A stretch of 20,243 nt of DNA from an uncultured Coriobacteriales bacterium (GTDB taxonomy: Bacteria; Actinomycetota; Coriobacteriia; Coriobacteriales; Eggerthellaceae). The stretch lies in the NCBI GenBank assembly GCA_946892075.1, contig CAMPNZ010000025.1:1-20243 (forward strand), given 5' to 3'. A model generated the notes under the pieces. It saw nothing but the letters and a program-made list of their open reading frames with translations. It searched no databases and was not told the DNA's origin. The translations under genes were made by a program, and so were the position numbers. This document shows, piece after piece, positions 1-7,449 of the stretch (its first letter is position 1; every line of letters starts with the position of its first letter).

Positions 1-1
1 A

Positions 2-103
2 GGCGTTGGTATTGCGATTATTTGCATTTTATTGTTGCTGCCTGCTACACTGGCATGCTGCGATAGAGTTATTCGCCCCAAGCACAGCTATCGCAATAAG
101 TAA
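2..103 (+). CDS. C-terminal end of a membrane protein (partial, MMPL/RND-like)
   Basis: An open frame enters from the left edge and ends with TAA at 101-103, giving the last 33 residues of a protein. They form one very hydrophobic segment (ICILLLLPATLACC) followed by a basic tail (DRVIRPKHSYRNK). A final membrane helix with an LLLLPA-type motif, then a D-R-x-I and positive tail, is what the C-termini of MMPL/RND-superfamily exporters usually look like. With so few residues the family call is a guess; that it is the last helix of an integral membrane protein is much safer. It converges on the chaperone gene to its right, leaving 75 bases with no obvious terminator. Confidence 0.4.
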   Translation, partial: GVGIAIICILLLLPATLACCDRVIRPKHSYRNK

Positions 104-178
104 GGATATTTGCGGATAGTGCCACAAAGACACCAAGATAGATAGAAAGCCAGGAAAAACGCAAAACCAGAACCTGCA

Positions 179-1027
179 TTAAACGCGATAAAAATGCGGT
201 ATTACAACTGAAAGCTGCGTTATATACCACACATTATTTAAGTATGCATTGCAAAAACGCGCAAGGGCTCTATACAGCGGATGCGTCGTTTCTCTTTCAA
301 GAATACCAAAAAAATGCCCACACCATGGCAACAGATGAAGCTGAAGCAATTCTAAAGCGCAATCGAGGCGCTCTGGCAGCAATGAATCAAGAAGTGCAAT
401 CAGCAAACCTATATGATCATCAGGCATGTTATCGCTCTGTGTTTGCGTTATGCCACACGCACGCATCCACGCACGCAGTTCAAGCGTGGATGCACCAAAC
501 ATCACTTCCTGGTAGTCGGTATATACCGAGCCCCAGGGTGGAGCCGCTTTTTGAGCTGGCCCTACAAACAAGCGCCTATATTCCCACACACTTTCTTCGT
601 TGTGCACAAGCGCATAGCTACATGCTTGCTGTAAATCTTCGATACAGTTTTGCATGTCCTGAAGTGAGCACGGTGCAGGAAGTGCGGAAGGTGCATTCGG
701 TGTGCTCGCGGCGCACGGTGTTGACGATGTGCTCGTGGCGCACGGTGTTGTGCTCGATGCACATGATGAAACGTGTTCTGCTTGTGGTGCATCTACTGCA
801 CGTGCGGAGCTGCTCGCGTGCGATAAATCACGCACGCAGCCAGTATCGAAAAACCACAGGTCTTCAGTAAGCGTGCGCGCGTCTTGAGCCGCTAATACTT
901 GAAGCAATGCACGTACTTCTTCTTGGTGTGGCTCATACAAAAACAGCAGCGATGCAATGCGCGCAAAGGTATGAAGCGATTGTTGTGCCTGCTGCAAAAA
1001 AGGTAGCTCTTGGAATACAGCAATCAT
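179..1027 (-). CDS. TorD/DmsD-family molybdoenzyme chaperone
   Basis: 282 residues. TorD-family proteins are cytoplasmic helical chaperones that bind the signal region and apo-form of DMSO-reductase-type enzymes until cofactor insertion is finished. Visible family features are the EYRRLFVGPAQKAAPPWGSVY stretch at residues 149-169 (pattern E-Y-x-R-L-F-x-G-P with PP downstream) and MPDDHIGLLIALL at 201-213. The ATG overlaps the stop of the upstream iron-sulfur gene in the string TAATG, so translation is probably coupled and the start is secure. Between the N-terminal helices and the core, residues about 68-120 are a Ser/Thr/Ala/Pro/Cys-rich insert with an internal duplication. Family members are usually 180-240 residues, so this insert explains the extra length. 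It is the third gene of the dmsA-dmsB-torD operon. The family is clear; the exact client is inferred from position. Confidence 0.87.
   Translation of the reverse strand: MIAVFQELPFLQQAQQSLHTFARIASLLFLYEPHQEEVRALLQVLAAQDARTLTEDLWFFDTGCVRDLSHASSSARAVDAPQAEHVSSCASSTTPCATSTSSTPCAASTPNAPSALPAPCSLQDMQNCIEDLQQACSYALVHNEESVWEYRRLFVGPAQKAAPPWGSVYTDYQEVMFGASTLELRAWMRACGITQTQSDNMPDDHIGLLIALLDSLLPERLDCALELLQLHLLPWCGHFFGILERETTHPLYRALARFCNAYLNNVWYITQLSVVIPHFYRV
702..750. repeat. 27-base tandem duplication inside the chaperone gene
   Basis: A 22-base block at 702-723 recurs at 729-750 with one mismatch, giving a 27-base period. In the protein this is a nine-residue duplication (TPCATSTSS followed by TPCAASTPN) within the low-complexity linker. 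The period is a multiple of three, so the reading frame is kept. Confidence 0.85.
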
Positions 1028-1647
1028 TACAGCACCTCTTTCACATTTACCACACTACCCTCATCTGAGCTGTATAAACGTGCATCTTGAGCTTCTTTGA
1101 TATAAATATTAGGGTGTGTATATTTCGGATTAGGAAGCGGAGCAATGCGTCCGCGCTCTCCAAGTTTTTTCATTTCCTGTACAGGACCGAACTCAAGTGC
1201 ACGCAGTGGACACGCTTCAACGCAGATAGGAGCTTTGCCCTCTGACACGCGGGCAGCGCAACCATCGCATTTCACCGAATGTCCCAGTTGGCGATCGACC
1301 TTAGGGGAGTTGTACGGACATGCCATGTGGCAATATCCACATCCAATACAGCGCCCCTCGTTAACGCTTACCAGGCCATTTTGCGCGTCTTTATGCATAG
1401 CGCCTGTTGGACACACTGAAACACATGCCGGATTGTCACAGTGATTGCAACTCATAGACACGTGATACACAAACGACGAGCATTCAAACGCACCACTTCC
1501 ACAAGGGCTCCATGTTCCGCCTTCGTAGTCATACACCTTTCGAAAGCTAATGTCTTTTGAGAGGTTTTTATAATCTTTGCACGCAAGCTCGCAGGTTTTG
1601 CACCCGGTGCAGCGTGTATTGTCAAAATAAAAAGCATATTGAGCCAT
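1027..1647 (-). CDS. dmsB: DmsB-like four-cluster [4Fe-4S] electron-transfer subunit
   Basis: 206 residues from the chosen start. It passes electrons to or from the molybdopterin subunit encoded just upstream. Four cysteine clusters are visible: CTGCKTCELAC near the N-terminus; CNHCDNPACVSVCP; CIGCGYCHMACP; and CDGC paired with CVEACP. This is the DmsB/PhsB/NrfC pattern of four [4Fe-4S] centres. A longer frame reaches 1758, but the family begins at MAQYAFYFDNTRC, and AAAGGA lies just before that ATG and overlaps the end of the upstream gene (11-base gap), so 1647 is preferred. It has no signal peptide of its own; partners of this kind are exported with the catalytic subunit. No DmsC-type membrane anchor gene follows. 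The family call is firm, the physiological substrate is unknown. Confidence 0.92.
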   Translation of the reverse strand: MAQYAFYFDNTRCTGCKTCELACKDYKNLSKDISFRKVYDYEGGTWSPCGSGAFECSSFVYHVSMSCNHCDNPACVSVCPTGAMHKDAQNGLVSVNEGRCIGCGYCHMACPYNSPKVDRQLGHSVKCDGCAARVSEGKAPICVEACPLRALEFGPVQEMKKLGERGRIAPLPNPKYTHPNIYIKEAQDARLYSSDEGSVVNVKEVL

Positions 1648-1658
1648 AAGAAATTCCT

Positions 1659-4226
1659 TTACGCGCTGGCTTTCGTTACTTGCACAATAATTGAGTGCGA
1701 TGGCCCATTTCCCTTCGCAAGTGGCGTTGGGCGATACGTTGTGAGCGTGTTGATACAACCACCGTAATCTATGCGATCTCCATTCATATCAGCCTTATGC
1801 CATGTTCCCTGAGGAATGCCTACTGTTCCTGGAATTATTCGATTAGTAACGCGTGCTTCGATACGTATCTCGCCAGCGGGACTTTTAACGGCACACATAT
1901 CTCCATTATGGATACCACGCTTATCAGCATCAATCGGGTTAATCCACATCTGATGACGTGCTGCTTGTTGTAAAACGTCAATAAACGCATACGATGAATG
2001 CACATGTCCTTTATGATGAAAGCCTGAGCAATACAAAGGAAATTCCTCGGTTGTGGAACCATATCCCTCAGGACCAGGCCAAAACACGGGTATTGCGTGG
2101 ATTTCTTCACCTTCTTTTAGCTCCCAGGTATGTGAAATAACATCTAATCGCTCAGAAAATATTTCAATTTTTCCGGAAGGGGTTTTCAAAGGATTTTTAA
2201 TTGGATCTTGTCTAAACTTTTCTAAAGCAATAACAGGACCAAGGGGGCGCTTATATACTCCTTGCTTGTTTATCTGTTCCCACGATGGCATTGCGGAATC
2301 TTTTGCAGCTCCATCTTCGTATAATTTTTTAATCCATTCATCATGCGTGCGACCTTCAGTAAATTTGTCGCGCAAACCAAACGTTTCGGCAATATCTGCG
2401 CAGACATCGTAACTACTACGGCACTCACCTGGCGCTTTTTGAGCAGGACCACCAACAGTAACGCCCGTATAGTATTCAGAATAACCTTGGGTTTGCATGT
2501 TTAATTGCTCAGAGCGCATAGCATCAGGAAGCAAAATATCAGCATATTTTGCCGAGTCAGTTAACACCGTATCCCACACCAAAATGAACTCACATTTAGT
2601 ATCATCAACTAAAATCTCATGAGTATAATTGATGTCTCCATGTTGATTTGTTAAACAGTTCCCAGCGTAATTCCAGATACACTTAATATCAGTTTTCAAT
2701 CTATCAGCTTTAGTTATACCTGCATTTGTACTGGTCATTAAGTGACCATGATCAATGGCATTAATAAATTGATATACCGGCACAGTTGTTTTTACGGGGT
2801 TAGTAAACGGCAATGCCTTAACAAGCTTCACTGATGGCGAAGCTTCTCGTATTCCTGTGTTAGTGCCAGGAAGTCCAATTTTCCCCAGTGCAATAGGAAG
2901 CATGCAGATAGCGCGCGTTGTATCTTCTCCATTTGAGTGACGTTGAGATCCCCATCCTTGAACAACAAATGGCGCTTTTGCATTCTCTAATAAATGAGCA
3001 AGTTCTCTAATTTTTTGGGCAGGAATTTGAGTTATTGGTTCAGCCCATTCGGGTGTTTTCTCAATATAATCATACCCTGTACCCATGATATAATCTTTGT
3101 AAGACATATGCCGACCTTGATATGCCTTAGGCATGGTAGCTTCGTCCCAACCTACGGTATAAGCATGTAAAAATTCTTCATCGGTTTTCTTATCAACAAA
3201 AAACTCATGTATTAACGCACTGCAAAGAGCGGCGTCAGTGCCCGTACGAATTGGCAGCCATTCATCAGAATAGGCAGATGAAGTTTCATTAAGACGATAA
3301 TCAATGTTAACAATGTTTCCGCCACGCGCATAAACTGCCTCGCGTAGACGCGTAAAATCCCAAACGGCATTCGCGCCTCCCATACGCGTTTCAGCAGGAG
3401 AATTCCCAAATAGCACAACTAAATCTGAATGTAACTCTGCTTCACTAAACGATGACGAAGGGCAGGAACCAAATAAATAAGGGTGAGCAACTGAACACAT
3501 ATGAGTTGAATACGTGGAACCCTGGTTTAAGAAACCACCCAATAATCCAAGCAAACGATGATTAGGATTGCGCCCCATGCAACTATACATACCTGTTGCA
3601 TAATTAATATAAATTGACTCATTGCCATAGGTTTTGATAATGTAGTCAAGTTTGTCATGAATAATCGAAATAGCTTCTTCCCACGAAATGCGCTCAAACT
3701 TCCCTTCGCCACGTTTACCAACACGCTTCATCGGATACAGCAATCTATCTGGGCTATTAAGCCAGCGACGCATTGAGCGACCGCGCAAGCACGCGCGCGC
3801 TTGGAAATCACTCGATCCGGTAGTATCGCTTTCCATATACGTGATTTTTCCGTCTTTGACGTGCCACTGAAACACGCAATTGCCGCCACAATTTACATTG
3901 CACTGACTCCATGCAATGCGCTCGGGAGCGCGTGTTTGTACAGGTTTTACATGCGTATCAAACAAAGAAGGTGCTTCTACACCAGCTGTTTCAAGCGCTC
4001 GCAATGTTGCCGATGCTCCACAAAACGCGCGAGGGCTTGCATTTCGATATGTCATTATGCCCCCATCTCCCATGTACGTTTCAGGCGTGCCTTGGCACTT
4101 CCGCAAAGCGCTGCCCGCATACACGAACGCAAGCTCCCCTGCAACGCATGCGTTTCCTCTTGACGTAAACACGTGCGTCATTCTCAGAACAGTATTTAGC
4201 ATCTTGCATACTAAACGCGCATGCAT
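1659..4226 (-). CDS. dmsA: DmsA-like molybdopterin oxidoreductase, catalytic subunit
   Basis: 855 residues from the longest ATG. This is a DMSO-reductase superfamily catalytic subunit that binds a bis-molybdopterin guanine dinucleotide cofactor and one [4Fe-4S] cluster. Cluster ligands are Cys109, Cys113, Cys117 and Cys146 (CNVNCGGNC, then ACLRGRSMRRW). LVVLFGNSPAETRMGG and the TYST motif near Ser240 match DmsA, where a Ser binds molybdenum. The C-terminal cofactor domain is present (YCSGFHHKGHVHSSY; GDMCAVKSPAGEI). The N-terminus is odd: mature-like sequence begins near residue 85, and residues 20-44 resemble a decayed Tat lipoprotein signal, with SRG in place of SRR, a Glu inside the hydrophobic stretch and R-K before the Cys. 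Starts at 4202 and 4181 are also possible; none has a strong ribosome site. The middle of the gene looks more AT-rich than its neighbours. The substrate could be DMSO, TMAO or another oxide. Confidence 0.88.
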   Translation of the reverse strand: MHARLVCKMLNTVLRMTHVFTSRGNACVAGELAFVYAGSALRKCQGTPETYMGDGGIMTYRNASPRAFCGASATLRALETAGVEAPSLFDTHVKPVQTRAPERIAWSQCNVNCGGNCVFQWHVKDGKITYMESDTTGSSDFQARACLRGRSMRRWLNSPDRLLYPMKRVGKRGEGKFERISWEEAISIIHDKLDYIIKTYGNESIYINYATGMYSCMGRNPNHRLLGLLGGFLNQGSTYSTHMCSVAHPYLFGSCPSSSFSEAELHSDLVVLFGNSPAETRMGGANAVWDFTRLREAVYARGGNIVNIDYRLNETSSAYSDEWLPIRTGTDAALCSALIHEFFVDKKTDEEFLHAYTVGWDEATMPKAYQGRHMSYKDYIMGTGYDYIEKTPEWAEPITQIPAQKIRELAHLLENAKAPFVVQGWGSQRHSNGEDTTRAICMLPIALGKIGLPGTNTGIREASPSVKLVKALPFTNPVKTTVPVYQFINAIDHGHLMTSTNAGITKADRLKTDIKCIWNYAGNCLTNQHGDINYTHEILVDDTKCEFILVWDTVLTDSAKYADILLPDAMRSEQLNMQTQGYSEYYTGVTVGGPAQKAPGECRSSYDVCADIAETFGLRDKFTEGRTHDEWIKKLYEDGAAKDSAMPSWEQINKQGVYKRPLGPVIALEKFRQDPIKNPLKTPSGKIEIFSERLDVISHTWELKEGEEIHAIPVFWPGPEGYGSTTEEFPLYCSGFHHKGHVHSSYAFIDVLQQAARHQMWINPIDADKRGIHNGDMCAVKSPAGEIRIEARVTNRIIPGTVGIPQGTWHKADMNGDRIDYGGCINTLTTYRPTPLAKGNGPSHSIIVQVTKASA

Positions 4227-4638
4227 AGAACTCTGTCACAACAAACTAATGAATTACCATATCAACGGGCAGTTTTTGAAAATATGACGAGCCTTCCTAA
4301 GCCTTATTGTTCATAATACCGTAAGGGGGATACAAGCTATAGTTCTATTTTAAGATAGTACGTATTCGAAATTTTCAATACACGCTATATTTTCGCAGCG
4401 AATACTCGTTCAACACGTGCGAGTGGTGCAGCGATGAAGGGGAATGTAGCGCTTGTGCTACCTGCGACGTTTGTGGCGCGTTACTTTGCCGCCACCCGCG
4501 AAGGATTTCCCCTTAACACAATAAGGGAATTCCCTCGTTTCTTGCTTATTAGTAATATTTATAACGAAACACGGTACAATACGAACCAGAGAGTTTTGCA
4601 CAGATATGAGAATAAACATCCATGCAAAAGGGGCTATT
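4227..4638. other. 412-base divergent intergenic region with several palindromes
   Basis: This gap separates the molybdoenzyme operon (-) from the LysR-type gene (+), and no convincing gene lies in it. It holds a cluster of dyad-symmetric sites: TTCGC-A-GCGAA at 4392-4402, ACTCG-N11-CGAGT at 4404-4424, CCCTTA-N6-TAAGGG at 4510-4527 and the perfect palindrome GGGAATTCCC at 4525-4534, which overlaps the previous one. These are plausible operators for a LysR-type or other dimeric regulator. No good -35/-10 pair was found for either direction, so promoter positions are not called. Confidence 0.5.
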
Positions 4639-4992
4639 ATGCTTATTCGTCAACTTGAGTGTTTCTGCGCCGTATGCGAAACAGGAAGCTTCACCAAAGC
4701 CGCCGGCTTGTTATATGTAACGCAATCGGCTGTTTCGCAACAAATTTCTTCACTCGAAAAGGAGCTTCGCGTAAGGCTGTTCAATCGTGAAGGCCGCGTG
4801 CTTAGCATTACCGACGCAGGCTCGCTGTTCTATCAAAAATGCCGAATGATACTCAACGACATCGATGACGCAGTAAGCGAAACCAGGAAGTTTAACGAAA
4901 ACGCCTCACGCGAGTATACTGCCGCAGTTCAGTGCCCTGCCATCCCTATCGACGCAGGTCAAATCCCCTACCGTTCACACGCATTTATGTAA
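4639..4992 (+). CDS. LysR-type regulator, DNA-binding domain only (truncated)
   Basis: 117 residues. The start at 4639 (MLIRQLECFCAVCETGSF) is chosen because AAAAGGGG precedes it and LysR proteins begin this way; an upstream in-frame ATG at 4606 would add 11 unusual residues. Residues 1-60 are a standard LysR winged helix-turn-helix (GSFTKAAGLLYVTQSAVSQQ, then LEKELRVRLFNR) and about 60-95 are the linker helix. The protein then ends in VQCPAIPIDAGQIPYRSHAFM, which is not a LysR effector-binding domain. Normal family length is near 300. The 121 bases before the next gene have no room for the missing domain and no frame continues it, so this is more than a single frameshift. It may be a decaying remnant or a free DNA-binding domain that controls the adjacent genes. 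Confidence 0.75.
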   Translation: MLIRQLECFCAVCETGSFTKAAGLLYVTQSAVSQQISSLEKELRVRLFNREGRVLSITDAGSLFYQKCRMILNDIDDAVSETRKFNENASREYTAAVQCPAIPIDAGQIPYRSHAFM

Positions 4993-5057
4993 CACACGCG
5001 CATTTTTTCTTGCGCTAACCCTTGCGTGGTGTTTTGCTTATACATAGCTTGAAACGT

Positions 5058-5072
5058 GTGCGTTTTACGCAC
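5058..5072 (+). promoter_or_regulatory. Hairpin in the leader of the UPF0261 gene
   Basis: GTGCGT-TTT-ACGCAC is a perfect 6-bp stem with a three-base loop, 41 bases before the UPF0261 start. No T-run follows, so it is not a classic terminator. It could be an operator or an mRNA-stabilising hairpin. Confidence 0.3.
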
Positions 5073-5113
5073 GCCACCAAGCGCATTGTATTCGCACCAC
5101 GTAAGGATTGCCC

Positions 5114-6337
5114 ATGTCAACTGTCGCTCTTATCGGAACCTTTGATACCAAAGGCGAGGAATTTCTCTACATCAAACAGCAATTTGAACAGCGCAATATC
5201 AAGGTTTTAAGTATTCATACAGGCGTGTTTAAGCCCCTTTTTGAACCTGACATTTCAAACGAGGTGGTATGTGCTGCCGCTGGCTGTGACATTGCTGAAA
5301 TTGCCGCTGCTCACGACCGGGCGCGCGCAACGCAAGCGCTTAGCGCAGGTTGCGAGCTACTGTGTCACCAACTGTATGAACAGGGGAAATTCGACGGCAT
5401 CTTCTCGATGGGCGGATCAGGCGGTACCAGCATCAGTTGCGCTGGCATGCGCGCGCTGCCTATCGGCGTTCCCAAAATCATGATTTCCACCATGGCCTGC
5501 GGCGATACCAGCCCCTATGTAGGTCCAAGCGACATTTGTCTGTTCCCATCTATCGTTGATATTTCAGGCATCAATACGTTCTCGCGCACTATTTTTAATA
5601 ACGCAATTTCCGCAATGGTTGGCATGCTACAAGGCTTGAAGAACGCAGCGGCTGATACCAACTCGAAACCGCTTATTGCAGCAACCATGTTTGGTGTTAC
5701 AACACCGTGCATTACCAAGGCAAAAGAACGCTTAGAGCAGGCCGGATACGAAGTTTTGGTGTTTCACGCAACCGGCACGGGTGGAAAGTGCATGGAGGAG
5801 CTTATTAAAGGCGGCTACATTCAAGGTGTGCTTGACTTAACAACCACCGAATGGTGCGATGAAGTGGTAGGAGGCGTGCTTGCTGCAGGACCGCACCGTA
5901 TGGAAGCTGCTGCAACGTGCGGAATTCCTGCCATTGTAAGCGTAGGCGCATGTGACATGGTGAATTTTGGAACGAAGGACAGCGTTCCCGAGCATTTTCA
6001 GGAACGCAATTTGTACCAGCATAACCCCAGCGTAACGCTTATGCGCACGAGCGTTGAGGAAAGCGATGCCATCGGTAAAAAGCTTGCTGAAAAAATGAAT
6101 ATGAGCACATCAAGATGCGTGTGTCTGATTCCAAAACACGGCATTTCAATGATCGATGCGCCGGGAGAAGCGTTCTATGGTCCCGACGAAGACAATGCGC
6201 TGTTTAAGGCCATTAAAAACAACATAGATACCAACAAAGTGCAGCTTATCGAAATGGATGCGCACATCAATGACGATTCGTTTGCAAACTTTGCTGCCGA
6301 CAAACTTATTGAACTGCTGGAAAAGCAGGCAAAATAG
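5114..6337 (+). CDS. UPF0261 / Tm-1-like ATP-binding domain protein
   Basis: 407 residues. UPF0261 proteins correspond to the N-terminal half of the tomato Tm-1 antiviral protein; the bacterial role is not established. Motifs seen are GTFDTKGEE at residues 8-16, SMGGSGGTS at 98-106 and STMACGDTSPYVGPSD at 125-140, which are the glycine-rich conserved blocks of the family. Full length fits the family (about 400). ATG 5114 is preferred over the in-frame TTG at 5108 because AAGGA at 5103-5107 is well spaced from it. The gene following it encodes the TIM-barrel protein that matches the other half of Tm-1, so the two probably act together and are cotranscribed, 104 bases apart. The truncated LysR gene upstream is the likely former or present regulator. 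Confidence 0.9.
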   Translation: MSTVALIGTFDTKGEEFLYIKQQFEQRNIKVLSIHTGVFKPLFEPDISNEVVCAAAGCDIAEIAAAHDRARATQALSAGCELLCHQLYEQGKFDGIFSMGGSGGTSISCAGMRALPIGVPKIMISTMACGDTSPYVGPSDICLFPSIVDISGINTFSRTIFNNAISAMVGMLQGLKNAAADTNSKPLIAATMFGVTTPCITKAKERLEQAGYEVLVFHATGTGGKCMEELIKGGYIQGVLDLTTTEWCDEVVGGVLAAGPHRMEAAATCGIPAIVSVGACDMVNFGTKDSVPEHFQERNLYQHNPSVTLMRTSVEESDAIGKKLAEKMNMSTSRCVCLIPKHGISMIDAPGEAFYGPDEDNALFKAIKNNIDTNKVQLIEMDAHINDDSFANFAADKLIELLEKQAK

Positions 6338-6441
6338 CGCGTATTGCGCGGCGGGTGCGCACACTTGGCTGTGAACAGCACGCTTACCGCGCATGGCACG
6401 AATAGCACGGTACTCTATCCACATCACAGAAAGGAAAAACT

Positions 6442-7272
6442 ATGTTGGAATTGAGTCGCTCTGAAATTCTCGATCGCTTCCACAAACGCATCAACGGAGG
6501 TGAAATCCTCCTTGGCGTAGGCGCGGGAACAGGAATTACGGCAAAGTCCTCTGAAGCGGGCGGCGCTGACATTTTCGTTATTTATAACTCGGGGCGCTTC
6601 CGCATGGCGGGACGCGGCTCGCTTGCAGGTCTTTTGTCCTACGGCGATGCCAACCAAATTGTTGTTGAGATGGGTGCCGAAGTTCTTCCCGTTGTGAAAG
6701 ATACGCCCGTTTTGGCTGGCGTGTGCGGTACCGATCCTTTCCGCGTGATGAAAAAATACCTGCAACAGCTGAAAGACCAGGGATTTAACGGCGTGCAAAA
6801 CTTCCCTACGGTTGGCCTTATTGATGGCGTGTTCCGCAAAAATCTTGAAGAAACAGGCATGGGCTATGACATGGAAGTAAACATGATTGCCGAAGCTCAC
6901 AAGCTTGATATGCTTACCTGCCCCTACGTTTTTGACGAAGAGCAAGCACGTGCCATGACGCGCGCGGGCGCTGACATCATCGTTGCACATATGGGACTTA
7001 CCACGGGTGGCACGATTGGCGCTGAAACGGCGCGCAGTTTGGACGATTGCGTGGGCGTTATCTCGGGTATTGTTGCTGCTGTTAAGGAAGAAAACCCAGA
7101 TGCGCTGGTTATTTGCCACGGTGGTCCTATTGCTGAACCTAAGGATGCCGAGTACATCATCCATAACGTGAAAGGTATTGATGGCTTCTTTGGCGCAACA
7201 TCAATTGAGCGCCTTGCGGCAGAACGCAGCATCAAAGCACAAACGGAAGCGTTTAAGGCAATTAAAAAATAG
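6442..7272 (+). CDS. Phosphoenolpyruvate hydrolase-like TIM-barrel protein
   Basis: 276 residues. It belongs to the PEP-hydrolase-like TIM-barrel family that also forms the C-terminal domain of plant Tm-1. Recognisable blocks are [20 protein letters not shown] (residues 22-41), [20 protein letters not shown] (45-64), the GANQ-like YGDANQIV with [20 protein letters not shown] (67-100), and [17 protein letters not shown] in the C-terminal half. AGAAAGGA sits six to seven bases before the ATG. A strong terminator follows about 40 bases after the stop, so it closes an operon with the UPF0261 gene. The enzymatic name comes from family annotation and should be treated with caution; the true reaction in bacteria is not known. 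Confidence 0.88.
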   Translation: MLELSRSEILDRFHKRINGGEILLGVGAGTGITAKSSEAGGADIFVIYNSGRFRMAGRGSLAGLLSYGDANQIVVEMGAEVLPVVKDTPVLAGVCGTDPFRVMKKYLQQLKDQGFNGVQNFPTVGLIDGVFRKNLEETGMGYDMEVNMIAEAHKLDMLTCPYVFDEEQARAMTRAGADIIVAHMGLTTGGTIGAETARSLDDCVGVISGIVAAVKEENPDALVICHGGPIAEPKDAEYIIHNVKGIDGFFGATSIERLAAERSIKAQTEAFKAIKK

Positions 7273-7312
7273 TGCGCACGCCTTGTAATTGCTTTCTGAA
7301 ATAAGAGGAACA

Positions 7313-7347
7313 GATACACCTATCAAGGCTGGTAGGTGTATCTTTTT
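7313..7347 (+). terminator. Rho-independent terminator after the UPF0261/TIM-barrel operon
   Basis: GATACACCTA pairs perfectly with TAGGTGTATC (10 bp, ten-base loop) and is followed directly by TTTTT. On the opposite strand the stem is followed by a moderately T-rich stretch, so it may also stop transcripts of the methyltransferase gene, which ends 103 bases away. Confidence 0.88.
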
Positions 7348-7449
7348 GCATTATGGAAGCAATACCGCGTGCGGCGGCATGCGCATTGGCACAACGGCGC
7401 TCTCACACCTATCCCATATCGCCACGCACGCACGGTGCAGAAAAACCGG

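Noticed and set aside
244..870. + strand frame of 208 codons over the chaperone gene
   Set aside because: It is antisense to the clearly assigned TorD-like gene and rich in Cys, His and Arg as expected of a shadow frame.
1648..1758. N-terminal extension of the iron-sulfur subunit to 1758
   Set aside because: It overlaps the end of dmsA and is unlike the family start, and the internal ATG has a good ribosome site.
4993..5113. Frameshifted continuation of the LysR gene
   Set aside because: All three frames were inspected; none shows effector-domain sequence, and only 121 bases remain before the next gene.
6424..7164. - strand frame of 246 codons over the TIM-barrel gene
   Set aside because: The + strand gene has family motifs and a ribosome site; this frame has neither.
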